Positions 25,435-32,799 of a stretch of DNA of 64,000 bases are shown in pieces. The notes beneath the pieces were generated by a model. The model had not been told where the DNA came from. It saw only the letters and a program-made list of their open reading frames with translations, and made no database searches. Each line of letters starts with the position of its first letter. Position 1 is the first letter of the stretch. The DNA lies in NCBI GenBank assembly GCA_036397635.1, contig DASWIP010000018.1, positions 1-64,000 of the forward strand, given 5' to 3'. This DNA comes from DASWIP01 sp036397635 (lineage in GTDB: Bacteria; Actinomycetota; AC-67). Made by a program: the position numbers and the translations under genes.

Positions 25435-26709
25435 ATGCGCGCGCGCGCCACGCTGTCACCGGTCGTCGTCGTCGTGGTGGCCGCGACTCTGCTCACGCTG
25501 CTCGGCGGTTTCTGGATCAAGGATCGCTGCACGACCCACCATTGGGATGGCTACCAGTATCGGAGTTCCTGTTACAACGACATCCTCGCGCTGTACTCGT
25601 TCCGGGGCCTGGGCGACCGCTTCCCGTACGTCTCCGGGGACGGCGACGGCGACCCGCCGCCGGGAGAGCGATTCGATCTGGACGGGGACCTTGAGTATCC
25701 GGTCGGGACTGGTTTGTTCGTGGGCGCGATCGCCGCGATGGTCGACGACGGCCAGTCGTTCTTCCGATTGAACGCCCTGTTCCTCGCGATGGCGGCGCTG
25801 TTGGGCACCGGTTTGCTGCTGCTCATGGTGGAGGATCGTCGCCGGGTGCTGTTCTTCGCGCTGGGGACGCCACTGCTGCTCTACGCGTTCCACAACTGGG
25901 ACCTGCTCGCGGTCACGCTGATGATCGGCGCGCTGCTCGCGTATCGAGAGACGGCGGATCGATCTGCAGGGCTGCTGATCGGCGTGGGTGCCGCGACCAA
26001 GCTGTTCCCCGGCGCACTGCTGCCGGGCATGGTGCTGTCGCGATGGCGGGAACGCGGGGCTGCGCCGGTCGCGATGATCGTCTGGGCCGCCATCGGATTC
26101 CTGACGCTGAACTTGCCGATCCTTCTGATCAACCCGCCCGGCTGGCTGTTCCCGTGGCGGTTCCAGTCGACACGGTTCCCGAACTTCGAGACCTCGTGGT
26201 TCATGATCTTCGAGCATGCCTCGGGCGGGAGCGCGACCGCGGACAGCTTCTGGTGGCGCACGTATCCCGAGCTGACCGGGTACCTGTCCGGCGCCTTGTT
26301 CGTGACGGGCTTGGGGCTGCTGATGTACGCCGAGTCCAAGCGCGAGCGAGCGCGCCCCTACGCGCTTGCGTTCGGTGCGATGCTGATCTTCCTGCTGACC
26401 GCGAAGGTGTATTCGCCGCAGTTCGCGCTGTGGTTGTTGCCATTCTTCGCGCTCGTGCGGATCCCGTGGTACGGCTTCGCAGCGTTCATCGTCACCGATG
26501 CGGCGGTGTGGTTCTCGATCAGCGCGTGGTTCCTGTCGCAGCCGTCGGTCTCCGCCGGGGATCCGGACCTGCGATTCCTGCTGCTCGAGATCGCCGTGTG
26601 GACGCGCTACGCGGCGCTTCTGTTCCTCCTCTGGCTTTCACGACGCGCCGACGAGAACGTGATCGCGCCGGACGCGCGCGCGCCTGCTGGGGTACCCTCG
26701 ATCGCATGA
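25435..26709 (+). CDS. GT87/DUF2029-like polyprenol-linked glycosyltransferase
   Basis: Membrane protein of 424 residues with about ten helices and a large first outer loop (HHWDGYQYRSSCYNDI, then DLEYPVGTGLFVGAI). YPVGTGL and the helix pattern ATKLFPGALLPGMVLSRW resemble the GT87 family of mannosyl/arabinosyltransferases that use polyprenyl-phosphate sugars. The gene directly after ponA1 in mycobacteria (Rv0051) is of this type. Donor and acceptor are unknown. It starts at the base after the PBP stop, and its TGA overlaps the hemQ ATG. Confidence 0.82.
   Translation: MRARATLSPVVVVVVAATLLTLLGGFWIKDRCTTHHWDGYQYRSSCYNDILALYSFRGLGDRFPYVSGDGDGDPPPGERFDLDGDLEYPVGTGLFVGAIAAMVDDGQSFFRLNALFLAMAALLGTGLLLLMVEDRRRVLFFALGTPLLLYAFHNWDLLAVTLMIGALLAYRETADRSAGLLIGVGAATKLFPGALLPGMVLSRWRERGAAPVAMIVWAAIGFLTLNLPILLINPPGWLFPWRFQSTRFPNFETSWFMIFEHASGGSATADSFWWRTYPELTGYLSGALFVTGLGLLMYAESKRERARPYALAFGAMLIFLLTAKVYSPQFALWLLPFFALVRIPWYGFAAFIVTDAAVWFSISAWFLSQPSVSAGDPDLRFLLLEIAVWTRYAALLFLLWLSRRADENVIAPDARAPAGVPSIA
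26693..26698 (+). promoter_or_regulatory. -10 box (TACCCT) of hemQ inside the GT87 gene
   Basis: TACCCT ends 7 bases before the ATG at 26706 and lies within the last codons of the preceding gene, so hemQ could have its own leaderless transcript. Confidence 0.4.
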
Positions 26710-27401
26710 GCGAGCAGCGGCCGCACCCGCGCCAGATCGTTCGGTACGCGTTCTACAAGGCGGCGCCGTCGTGGGCGGCGCTCCCCGATGAGGACCGTGC
26801 CGCCGCGCGCAAGGAGCTCGCCGAAGTACTGCTCGGGTGGCGCGAGCGGATCCCGATGCTTCGCTCGTACTCCACCATCGGCACCCGCGGCGACGTCGAC
26901 CTCCTGCTGTGGGAGGCGGCGCCCGACCTCGAGACGATCCACGTGCTGGCGGCCGAGGTGCGCGCGACCGCGATGGGCCGTCACCTCACCGAGCCGCACT
27001 CGTTCCTCGCCATGACCAAGCGCTCGCCGTACGAGGACCGCCTCGACCCGGGCCGTCGGCAGAAGCTCCAGGTGAAGCCGGGCCGGGCCAGGTACCTCTT
27101 CGTCTATCCGTTCGTGAAGACGCGCGCGTGGTACCTGCTTCCCTTCGAGCAGCGCCAAGCGATGATGGACGCCCACATCGAGGTCGGACACCGCTACCCG
27201 CGCGTGAAGCTCAACACCACCTACTCGTTCGGCTTGGACGACCAAGAGTTCGTGGTGGCGTTCGAGAGCGATCACCCCGAGGATTTCCTCGACCTGGTGA
27301 TGGAACTGCGAGAGGCTGCCTCGAGCGGGTTCACCCTGCGCGATACCCCGATCTTCACCTGTCTGGCCGGCGAACCGGACGCCGTCCTGGCTGCCTGCTG
27401 A
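26706..27401 (+). CDS. hemQ: Coproheme decarboxylase (HemQ, chlorite-dismutase family)
   Basis: Protein of 231 residues that makes heme b from coproheme in the Gram-positive pathway. Family blocks: RQIVRYAFYKAAPSW, MLRSYSTIGTRGDVDLLLW, ARYLFVYPFVKTRAWY, the FEQRQAMMDAHIEVGHRYP segment that includes the proximal-side histidines, and YSFGLDDQEFVVAFESD. True chlorite dismutases differ in distal-pocket residues, so HemQ is preferred. ATGA overlap with the upstream gene. No other heme genes are in the window. Confidence 0.9.
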   Translation: MSEQRPHPRQIVRYAFYKAAPSWAALPDEDRAAARKELAEVLLGWRERIPMLRSYSTIGTRGDVDLLLWEAAPDLETIHVLAAEVRATAMGRHLTEPHSFLAMTKRSPYEDRLDPGRRQKLQVKPGRARYLFVYPFVKTRAWYLLPFEQRQAMMDAHIEVGHRYPRVKLNTTYSFGLDDQEFVVAFESDHPEDFLDLVMELREAASSGFTLRDTPIFTCLAGEPDAVLAAC

Positions 27402-27482
27402 GCAGACTCCTCGGCCCCGGCTCGTCGTTGGCCGAACGCTCGGGGTGTTTGAGGTTTCCCGCTCTGGGTAGGGGAATCCCTC

Positions 27483-28928
27483 GTGTGGTCGATGCTCGGA
27501 CGGGGGTTGGCGCGGCGCGTGGCGACGGCCACCGTCGTGGTGCTGACGGCCGGCGCCCTGCTTCTCGCCGATGCCTCGCCCATCGAGAGCCATCCCTCTC
27601 GCGCGCTGATCGTCACCGGGCGCGGATTCGGGCACGGCCGGGGCCTCGGGCAATGGGGCGCGCGCGGGATGGCCGAGCAGGGTGCCGACTGGCGCCGGAT
27701 CGTGTCGCACTACTACCGAGCGGCCTCGGTGTCTCGCTCGCGGCCGATCGAGGTCATCCGCGTTCGGGTCCAGATCGCGCGCAGGATGATCGGGTGGAGC
27801 AGCAAGCCGTTCACCGTGGCCTCTGGTGATCGCCGCTCAACGGTCCAGAAACCCGAGGCGCTCGTTCGCGTTCGGCGCGCCGGCGCGAAGCTGATCGTCG
27901 AGCGAGCACGCCGCCGGAGCGGGCCGTGGCGGCGGATGATGGTGACCGAACAGGCGGTCGTCGTACGCGCGGGCCGCGCACCGGTCTGGCTGTTCAGACC
28001 GGGCGGGGGTCTGCGCGCATACGAAGGCGCGATCGTGGTCCGTCCTCGTCGCGAGCAGCTCGCCGCCGTCAACCATGTCGCGTTCGAGCGCTACGTAGCC
28101 TCGGTTCTGCCGCGCGAGATGCCGGCGTCCTGGCCGGGGCAAGCGCTGCGCGCGCAGGCCGTCGCTGCTCGCACCTACGCCGCCAACGTGGCGGTGCGCG
28201 CGCGGCGCGCCGGGATGACCCACGACATCTGCGCCTCTACCGGGTGCCAGGTCTACGGCGGGGTCGCGTGGCGCGAGAGCCTCAGTGACCGGCCGACCAT
28301 CTCGACCCATCCGCGCGCGACGGGGGCGACCCGGGCGACCGTAGATCGCATCCTCACCTATCGAGGCCGGGCGATCTTCGCCCAATATTCCTCCTCCACC
28401 GGCGGCTACACCGATCGCGGCGATGCGCCGTACCTGCGCGCGGTTCCCGATCCCGCCGATCGCATCTCGCCCCATCACGCCTGGCGCCGGGTGATCCCCG
28501 CGTCCGCGCTGGAGAGCCGTTGGCCGGACATCGGCACCGTGACGGGGGTGCGGGTGACCAAGCGCAGCGGCGTGGGCGCCTGGGGCGGCCGCGTCCGCCG
28601 GATGGTCGTCGAAGGCTCCCGAGGCCGTATCGGGCTCTCAGGCGACCGATTCCAGGCGGTTTTCGGCCTGCGGAGCGATTGGTACGTGGTGCGGTGGCGC
28701 CGCCACCTGTTCGCCCGGGACATGGGTGAGGGTGCACGCGGGCACGCGGTCCGGCATCTGCAGCACCGTCTCCTCGAGGAAGGGTTCTATCCACGCAGCG
28801 CGCCGAGGACGACGTACTTCGGCCCGATCACCAGGGACTCCCTGAAGCGCTACCAGCGCGCGCGCGGGATCTCCTCCACCGGCTATCTGGGGCCGAAGAC
28901 CCGCCGGAGCCTGAACCGGCGGGCGTGA
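27483..28928 (+). CDS. SpoIID/LytB-domain protein with peptidoglycan-binding domain
   Basis: Secreted protein of 481 residues. Signal peptide (VATATVVVLTAGALLLADAS), then GRGFGHGRGLGQWGARGMAEQG and a central SpoIID core (VASVLPREMPASWPGQALRAQAV, AARTYAANV, CASTGCQVYGG, YSSSTGGYT). The last ~75 residues form a PG_binding_1 repeat (AVRHLQHRLLEEGFYP, YFGPITRDSLKRYQRARG). SpoIID relatives cleave denuded glycan strands in sporulating bacteria; in this context it is a likely cell-wall hydrolase. GTG start; the alternative ATG is at 27492. Confidence 0.88.
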   Translation: MWSMLGRGLARRVATATVVVLTAGALLLADASPIESHPSRALIVTGRGFGHGRGLGQWGARGMAEQGADWRRIVSHYYRAASVSRSRPIEVIRVRVQIARRMIGWSSKPFTVASGDRRSTVQKPEALVRVRRAGAKLIVERARRRSGPWRRMMVTEQAVVVRAGRAPVWLFRPGGGLRAYEGAIVVRPRREQLAAVNHVAFERYVASVLPREMPASWPGQALRAQAVAARTYAANVAVRARRAGMTHDICASTGCQVYGGVAWRESLSDRPTISTHPRATGATRATVDRILTYRGRAIFAQYSSSTGGYTDRGDAPYLRAVPDPADRISPHHAWRRVIPASALESRWPDIGTVTGVRVTKRSGVGAWGGRVRRMVVEGSRGRIGLSGDRFQAVFGLRSDWYVVRWRRHLFARDMGEGARGHAVRHLQHRLLEEGFYPRSAPRTTYFGPITRDSLKRYQRARGISSTGYLGPKTRRSLNRRA

Positions 28929-28941
28929 GGTGCGATCCCGG

Positions 28942-29796
28942 TCAAGACGTTCGCGGTCCGCGCGCGATCCCGATCAGACAGAAGGACTCTTCCGCCGCCG
29001 GCCTGGCTTCGAAGTCGGATGCCAGGATCGCATTGCGAGCAGCGTTCGCATCCGTGATCCCCAGGACCGCGCGCAGTGTCGGGCGGATCGTCACGCGCAC
29101 GCGGCCGGGCAGTTTGGCGAGCCAGCGTTCCGTGCGGGCGAGCCGGCCGGCGTCGCGCTGCTCGCGCGCTTCGGCGTCCCGCATCGCGCGTACCCGAGGC
29201 GAGTCCTCGCGGTAGAACATGCCGGCCACGTCGACCTGCGCGAAGTGCTCGGCCAGCGACCGGCGCAGATCCTCGGCGGTGAAGTCGCGGAGGTGGAACT
29301 CGTTGGCGGCTTCCGCCTCCGACATCTGCTTGATGTTGGGCGTGGCGACGTAGTGCCAGCCGTCGGGGCGCAGTGTCTGTGCCACCCCCCGCAGGTGTGC
29401 GTCGGTATCGCGGAAGTGCTCGATGACCTGGAGCGAGGATACGACGTCGAAGGCCCCGGGTTTGAAGGGAAGATGCTGGGCATCACACACGAGCCAGGCC
29501 TTGCGATCGGTGCCGTACCTGTCTCGTGCATGCCGGACCGCTTCGAGCGCATAGTCGCACCCGACGACCTCGCCGGCCGTCCGCGCGAGCAGCTCGACGC
29601 CGTAGCCCTCGCCACAGCCGATGTCGAGGACGTTGGCGCCGGGAGCGATGCGCTCGGCGAGGTCGTCGTAGCCGAACTTGTGGGCCTGGAAGCACCACGC
29701 CCACTCGGGTTCGTCGGGGAGGACGCGTTCGCCGGTGAAGCCGAGCGGCGAGGTGGGCTCGCCGTGCGCGTGCGCGTGGCCGTGGAGGTCGCTCAC
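28942..29796 (-). CDS. SAM-dependent methyltransferase, class I
   Basis: Protein of 284 residues. A His-rich N-terminus (LHGHAHAHGE) and TGERVLPDEPEW precede the Rossmann fold: NVLDIGCGEGYGVELLA (motif I), EVVGCDYALEAV, LVCDAQHLPFKPGAFDVVSSLQVIEH. A C-terminal region of about 90 residues is predicted helical. TGERVxP followed by a Trp-rich stretch is common in methyltransferases of surface-polysaccharide or glycosylation loci, but the substrate is open. A TAGGAT box 8 bases before the GTG at 29796 suggests leaderless translation. Confidence 0.88.
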   Translation of the reverse strand: MSDLHGHAHAHGEPTSPLGFTGERVLPDEPEWAWCFQAHKFGYDDLAERIAPGANVLDIGCGEGYGVELLARTAGEVVGCDYALEAVRHARDRYGTDRKAWLVCDAQHLPFKPGAFDVVSSLQVIEHFRDTDAHLRGVAQTLRPDGWHYVATPNIKQMSEAEAANEFHLRDFTAEDLRRSLAEHFAQVDVAGMFYREDSPRVRAMRDAEAREQRDAGRLARTERWLAKLPGRVRVTIRPTLRAVLGITDANAARNAILASDFEARPAAEESFCLIGIARGPRTS

Positions 29797-29804
29797 GGCG
29801 TCGA

Positions 29805-29810
29805 ATCCTA
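29805..29810 (-). promoter_or_regulatory. -10 box (TAGGAT) of the methyltransferase gene
   Basis: On the minus strand TAGGAT ends 8 bases before the GTG at 29796. If this is the promoter, the structured region at 29813-29947 is not the leader of this gene. Confidence 0.45.
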
Positions 29811-29812
29811 AA

Positions 29813-29947
29813 GGGACGAGCCGCCTTCCACATGGGACGACGGCTCGCAGGGGGAGCCAGTAGGCCCTTGCGGGCCAGCCTGGCCGGCAGGGACGAGCGT
29901 AGTCCCGGGGATGAGCCGACGGGTATGACCCAAACGGGTCATTTCTT
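29813..29947 (+). ncRNA. Candidate structured small RNA ending in an intrinsic terminator
   Basis: The gap between two minus-strand genes is dense in stems. Stem A: CGAGCCG (29817-29823) with CGGCTCG (29841-29847). Stem B: GCCAG (29856-29860) with CTGGC (29880-29884), enclosing GGCCC/GGGCC (29863-29867, 29872-29876). Stem C: GGGAC (29890-29894) with GTCCC (29902-29906). The last hairpin, ATGACCC-AAAC-GGGTCAT (29925-29942), is followed by a T-rich run (TTTCTT) on the plus strand only, so it reads as a plus-strand terminator with no plus-strand gene to serve. No known RNA family was recognised. Promoter and 5' end are not identified. Confidence 0.45.
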
Positions 29948-29973
29948 GGCGCGGATAGGGGATTGTCGCGGGC

Positions 29974-31254
29974 TCAGACGTAGCCCCGGAGCCGCGCCGC
30001 CCGGGCGACGCGCTCGACCGCGATGTCGAAGGCGGCCATCCGCAGGTCGACATCGTGATCGCCGGCGTAGCCCGCGACCGCCCCGTACGCGGACGCCATC
30101 ACCTTGCGCAGCTCGGCGTTCACCCGATCCTCCTCCCAGCGGTACTGCTGGATGTTCTGCGTCCACTCGAAGTAGCTGACGGTGACGCCGCCGGCATTGG
30201 CGATGATGTCGGGGATGATCAGCACGCCGCGATCTGAGAGCTCTGCGTCGGCGGCGGGCGTGACCGGGTGGTTGGCAGCCTCGACGATCGCGCGGGCACG
30301 GATCTCGGTCACGTTCCCAGCGGTGATGACCTCGCCGAGCGCCGCCGGTACCAGCCAGTCGACGTCTAAGGCGAGCAGCTCCTCGTTGGAAACCATGTCT
30401 GCTCCGGCGAACCCCGCCACCGAGCCGGACGCCGCCGCATGCGCCGCGACCGCAGCGATGTCCAGGCCGTGGTCGTTCACGATGCCGCCACCGACATCCG
30501 AGACCGCCACGACCCGCGCGCCGAACTCGTGCAGCAAGCGCGCGGCCCACGAGCCGACGTTGCCGAAGCCTTGGATGGCCACCGACGCGCCTTCCAGGGG
30601 AAGGTCGCGATCGCGCGCGCACTCCTCCATCACGTAGACGACGCCGCGGCCGGTGGCCGCGTCGCGTCCCAGCGATCCCCCAAGCTCGACCGGCTTCCCG
30701 GTCACGCATGCGGGGTTGTGCCCGTACCGCTTCCCGAATTCGTCCATCATCCAGGCCATCGTCTGGGCGTTGGTGTTCATGTCCGGAGCGGGGATGTCGC
30801 GGTTGCTGCCCAGGATGTAGGCGATCATCGACGTGAACCGCCTCGTCAGGCGCTGCTTCTCGTCCTCGCTGAGCAGGAACGGCTCACATTGCACCCCGCC
30901 CTTGGCCCCGCCGAACGGCAGGTCGGCGATGGCGGTCTTCCAGGTCATCAGCGCCGCGAGCGCGCGCACCTCATCGATGTCCGCTTCGGGGTGATAGCGG
31001 ATCCCACCCTTGTACGGCCCGCGCGCGCCGTTGTGCTGGACCCGGTAGCCGTTGAACACGAACAGGCGTCCATCGTCCATCCGCACGGGTACCTGGACGG
31101 CGAGCTCTCGATAAGAGCCCCGGAGCACCTCGCGCATCTCGTCGTCGAGGCCGATCTGATCGGCGGCACGGTCGAAGAAGAAGGTCACCGACTGATGCGG
31201 CGACATCGGGTCCGCCGGCGCTGTCGCCCTGCGAGCCGAGCGCGTGACGCTCAT
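29974..31254 (-). CDS. gdhA: Glutamate dehydrogenase (Glu/Leu/Phe/Val dehydrogenase family)
   Basis: Protein of 426 residues interconverting glutamate and 2-oxoglutarate plus ammonium. Features: GPYKGGIRYHP, catalytic lysine in LPFGGAKGGVQC, PAPDMNTNAQTMAWM, the NAD(P) fold ASVAIQGFGNVGSWAARLL and DIIANAGGVTVSYFEW. It resembles the hexameric GdhA/RocG type; cofactor preference is not assigned. The ATG at 31254 has AGGAGG upstream; an ATG 16 codons later (MSPHQSV) is an alternative. The predicted small RNA lies just beyond its stop. Confidence 0.95.
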   Translation of the reverse strand: MSVTRSARRATAPADPMSPHQSVTFFFDRAADQIGLDDEMREVLRGSYRELAVQVPVRMDDGRLFVFNGYRVQHNGARGPYKGGIRYHPEADIDEVRALAALMTWKTAIADLPFGGAKGGVQCEPFLLSEDEKQRLTRRFTSMIAYILGSNRDIPAPDMNTNAQTMAWMMDEFGKRYGHNPACVTGKPVELGGSLGRDAATGRGVVYVMEECARDRDLPLEGASVAIQGFGNVGSWAARLLHEFGARVVAVSDVGGGIVNDHGLDIAAVAAHAAASGSVAGFAGADMVSNEELLALDVDWLVPAALGEVITAGNVTEIRARAIVEAANHPVTPAADAELSDRGVLIIPDIIANAGGVTVSYFEWTQNIQQYRWEEDRVNAELRKVMASAYGAVAGYAGDHDVDLRMAAFDIAVERVARAARLRGYV

Positions 31255-31475
31255 CTGGTCCTCCTCGCCATCCCCTGTGGCGGCAGCCTACGACCAGGCT
31301 CCCTGCGGGCCCAAGTCCCCTGCCGCGACGAGACAGCGAGCCTCCCGACCCCCGGGGGCTGTCCTCCGCAGCGACCAAGGAAGGATTTTCCGCTTTGTCC
31401 ACGATCCGCGGAAGGGAACCCGGCCGAAACCGGAGAACCTTTCGATGTCGTAGCCAACGATGAAGGAGGGGGAGT

Positions 31476-31823
31476 ATGAGGAAGCTTGCTTTGGCGGCGC
31501 TGCTTGCCGCGATGGCGGTCGCACCTTTCGCGGCTCAGGCCGACGACATCCCGGATGGGGCCGACTGCAACAGCACGGCGGCGTCCGGCGCCTTCACGAA
31601 CACCGACGAGCCGGACCGCGGCGCGGTCTGCGTGAACGTTGAGGGGACCACGGTCCTCTACGTCGGCGGCGAGGCGCAAGCCGAGGAGCCGGAGAACCAG
31701 GGAAGCGGCGGCGCGTGTGGCGCGGTCATCGTGGCCGACCAGACGCTCACCGGCGACCCAGACTGGGACAACGCCGGCGCGGACGGCGAAGCCGGCACGG
31801 CCGACGACGAACACTGCGACTAG
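31476..31823 (+). CDS. Small acidic secreted protein
   Basis: Protein of 115 residues with a clear signal peptide (MRKLALAALLAAMAVAPFAAQA) and a very strong ribosome site (AAGGAGGGGG). The mature part is acidic, has four cysteines (DCN, VCV, ACG, HCD) and ends in an Asp-rich stretch (DPDWDNAGADGEAGTADDE) that could bind calcium. No family is recognised. It is followed by a strong terminator, so it is probably a single-gene transcript expressed at a high level. Confidence 0.8.
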   Translation: MRKLALAALLAAMAVAPFAAQADDIPDGADCNSTAASGAFTNTDEPDRGAVCVNVEGTTVLYVGGEAQAEEPENQGSGGACGAVIVADQTLTGDPDWDNAGADGEAGTADDEHCD

Positions 31824-31842
31824 TCGTCATCGATCCAACGTC

Positions 31843-31874
31843 AGAGCCGCGGGCGACCGCGGCTCTCACGTTTT
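31843..31874 (+). terminator. Intrinsic terminator after the small secreted protein gene
   Basis: Perfect ten-base stem AGAGCCGCGG (31843-31852) and CCGCGGCTCT (31857-31866) with loop GCGA, followed by CACGTTTT. It lies between convergent genes and may also stop the minus-strand DUF779 transcript. Confidence 0.85.
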
Positions 31875-31876
31875 CG

Positions 31877-32197
31877 TCAGCGTTTCGCCCGGAGGACGAA
31901 GCGCCGGTCGTGCTCGGTTTCCAGCGAGAAAGAATCGTCCACGACACCGGTCTCGACATCCACCATCAGTTCGTGGTCGTCGTCGTACATCCGGGCGAGC
32001 CATCGAGGCGCGAGTACGTGCACGCCGCCGATCTCGCCGACATCGACCGTCTCGGGATCGGGGACGTAGTGGTCGTACAGGTAGGGAGCGGTGGCATCGC
32101 AGCACCCGTTGCTCAGGACCATCACCAGGTCGGTTCGGCCCGCCGCGAGCACCAGCCGTACGGTCTCGGCCGCCTGTTCGGTCGCAGCGATGCGCAT
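31877..32197 (-). CDS. DUF779 protein (aldehyde dehydrogenase-associated)
   Basis: Protein of 106 residues: LVMVLSNGCCDATAPYLYD, GEIGGVHVLAPRW, and the tail FSLETEHDRRFVLR. These match DUF779, a family usually encoded beside an aldehyde dehydrogenase and of unestablished function, with a conserved CC motif. An aldehyde dehydrogenase is indeed nearby on the same strand (32796-34304), separated by one opposite-strand gene. A TACCAT box lies 5 bases before the ATG at 32197. Confidence 0.88.
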   Translation of the reverse strand: MRIAATEQAAETVRLVLAAGRTDLVMVLSNGCCDATAPYLYDHYVPDPETVDVGEIGGVHVLAPRWLARMYDDDHELMVDVETGVVDDSFSLETEHDRRFVLRAKR

Positions 32198-32235
32198 ACC
32201 CTATGGTAGGACGTCGCGCGGGCGCGCGCCTCGGC

Positions 32236-32241
32236 TAGCAT
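32236..32241 (+). promoter_or_regulatory. -10 box (TAGCAT) before the 32251 gene
   Basis: TAGCAT ends 9 bases before the ATG at 32251, again in leaderless position; it is divergent from the DUF779 gene. Confidence 0.45.
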
Positions 32242-32250
32242 CGCGGACCG

Positions 32251-32799
32251 ATGGGGGGTTGGTTGCATCGGTTGCGGCGGCCATGGGTCGCGGTTCTGCT
32301 CATCGTCGCGGTCGGCATCCTTGGAGGTGTGCTCGTCTACCGGTCGGGTGGCCGGATCCGCGAGCAGGATCGCGCGGCATTCCTCGCATGGGAGCGGCTC
32401 GCGCAACCAGCGGTCGAGCGAGCGCGCGAGATCCATGCGGGCCTTCCGTCGCTGATCGAGGACGCGCGCGCGGCGCCGGGGCAACTCGGCCCGCTGCTCG
32501 GGGAGCTGCGCATGAAGGTGACCAGGACCAGACTGACGCTGCAGCGCGCGCGCACCGAGGTCCAGACAGTCCGGGTCGAGCGCGTGTTGGAGGCGATCGC
32601 AGCCGCATACCTCGAGGCGATCGCACGCGACCTGCAGGCCGTGGCCGCGCTAGAGAAGATCGCCGGCGACCCCGAAGCGTCGCGCAGCACGGCGCTGGCT
32701 CGTGCCGAGCAGCGCCACCAGACCGCCTCGCTCCGCTTCCGCGAAGGCGACGAGGCGAGCGAGCAGCTACGCGCGCGCCTCCGTCTGGTTGAGAACTAG
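32251..32799 (+). CDS. Single-pass membrane protein with helical outer domain
   Basis: Protein of 182 residues, not recognised. After a short basic start it has one membrane helix (WVAVLLIVAVGILGGVLVY, about 12-30) and then about 150 residues of predicted amphipathic helix rich in Arg, Ala, Glu and Leu (LRMKVTRTRLTLQRARTEV), likely a coiled-coil or four-helix bundle outside the membrane. Its stop overlaps the stop of the convergent aldehyde dehydrogenase (CTAG). Confidence 0.75.
   Translation: MGGWLHRLRRPWVAVLLIVAVGILGGVLVYRSGGRIREQDRAAFLAWERLAQPAVERAREIHAGLPSLIEDARAAPGQLGPLLGELRMKVTRTRLTLQRARTEVQTVRVERVLEAIAAAYLEAIARDLQAVAALEKIAGDPEASRSTALARAEQRHQTASLRFREGDEASEQLRARLRLVEN

Noticed and set aside
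26706..27401. True chlorite dismutase
   Set aside because: Perchlorate-reduction genes are absent, and the sequence pattern (YPFVKTRAWY) and Gram-positive context favour HemQ, the common member of the family.
29813..29947. Riboswitch leader of the methyltransferase gene on the minus strand
   Set aside because: The methyltransferase has its own -10 box at 29805-29810 next to its start, and the only U-tailed hairpin terminates plus-strand transcripts.
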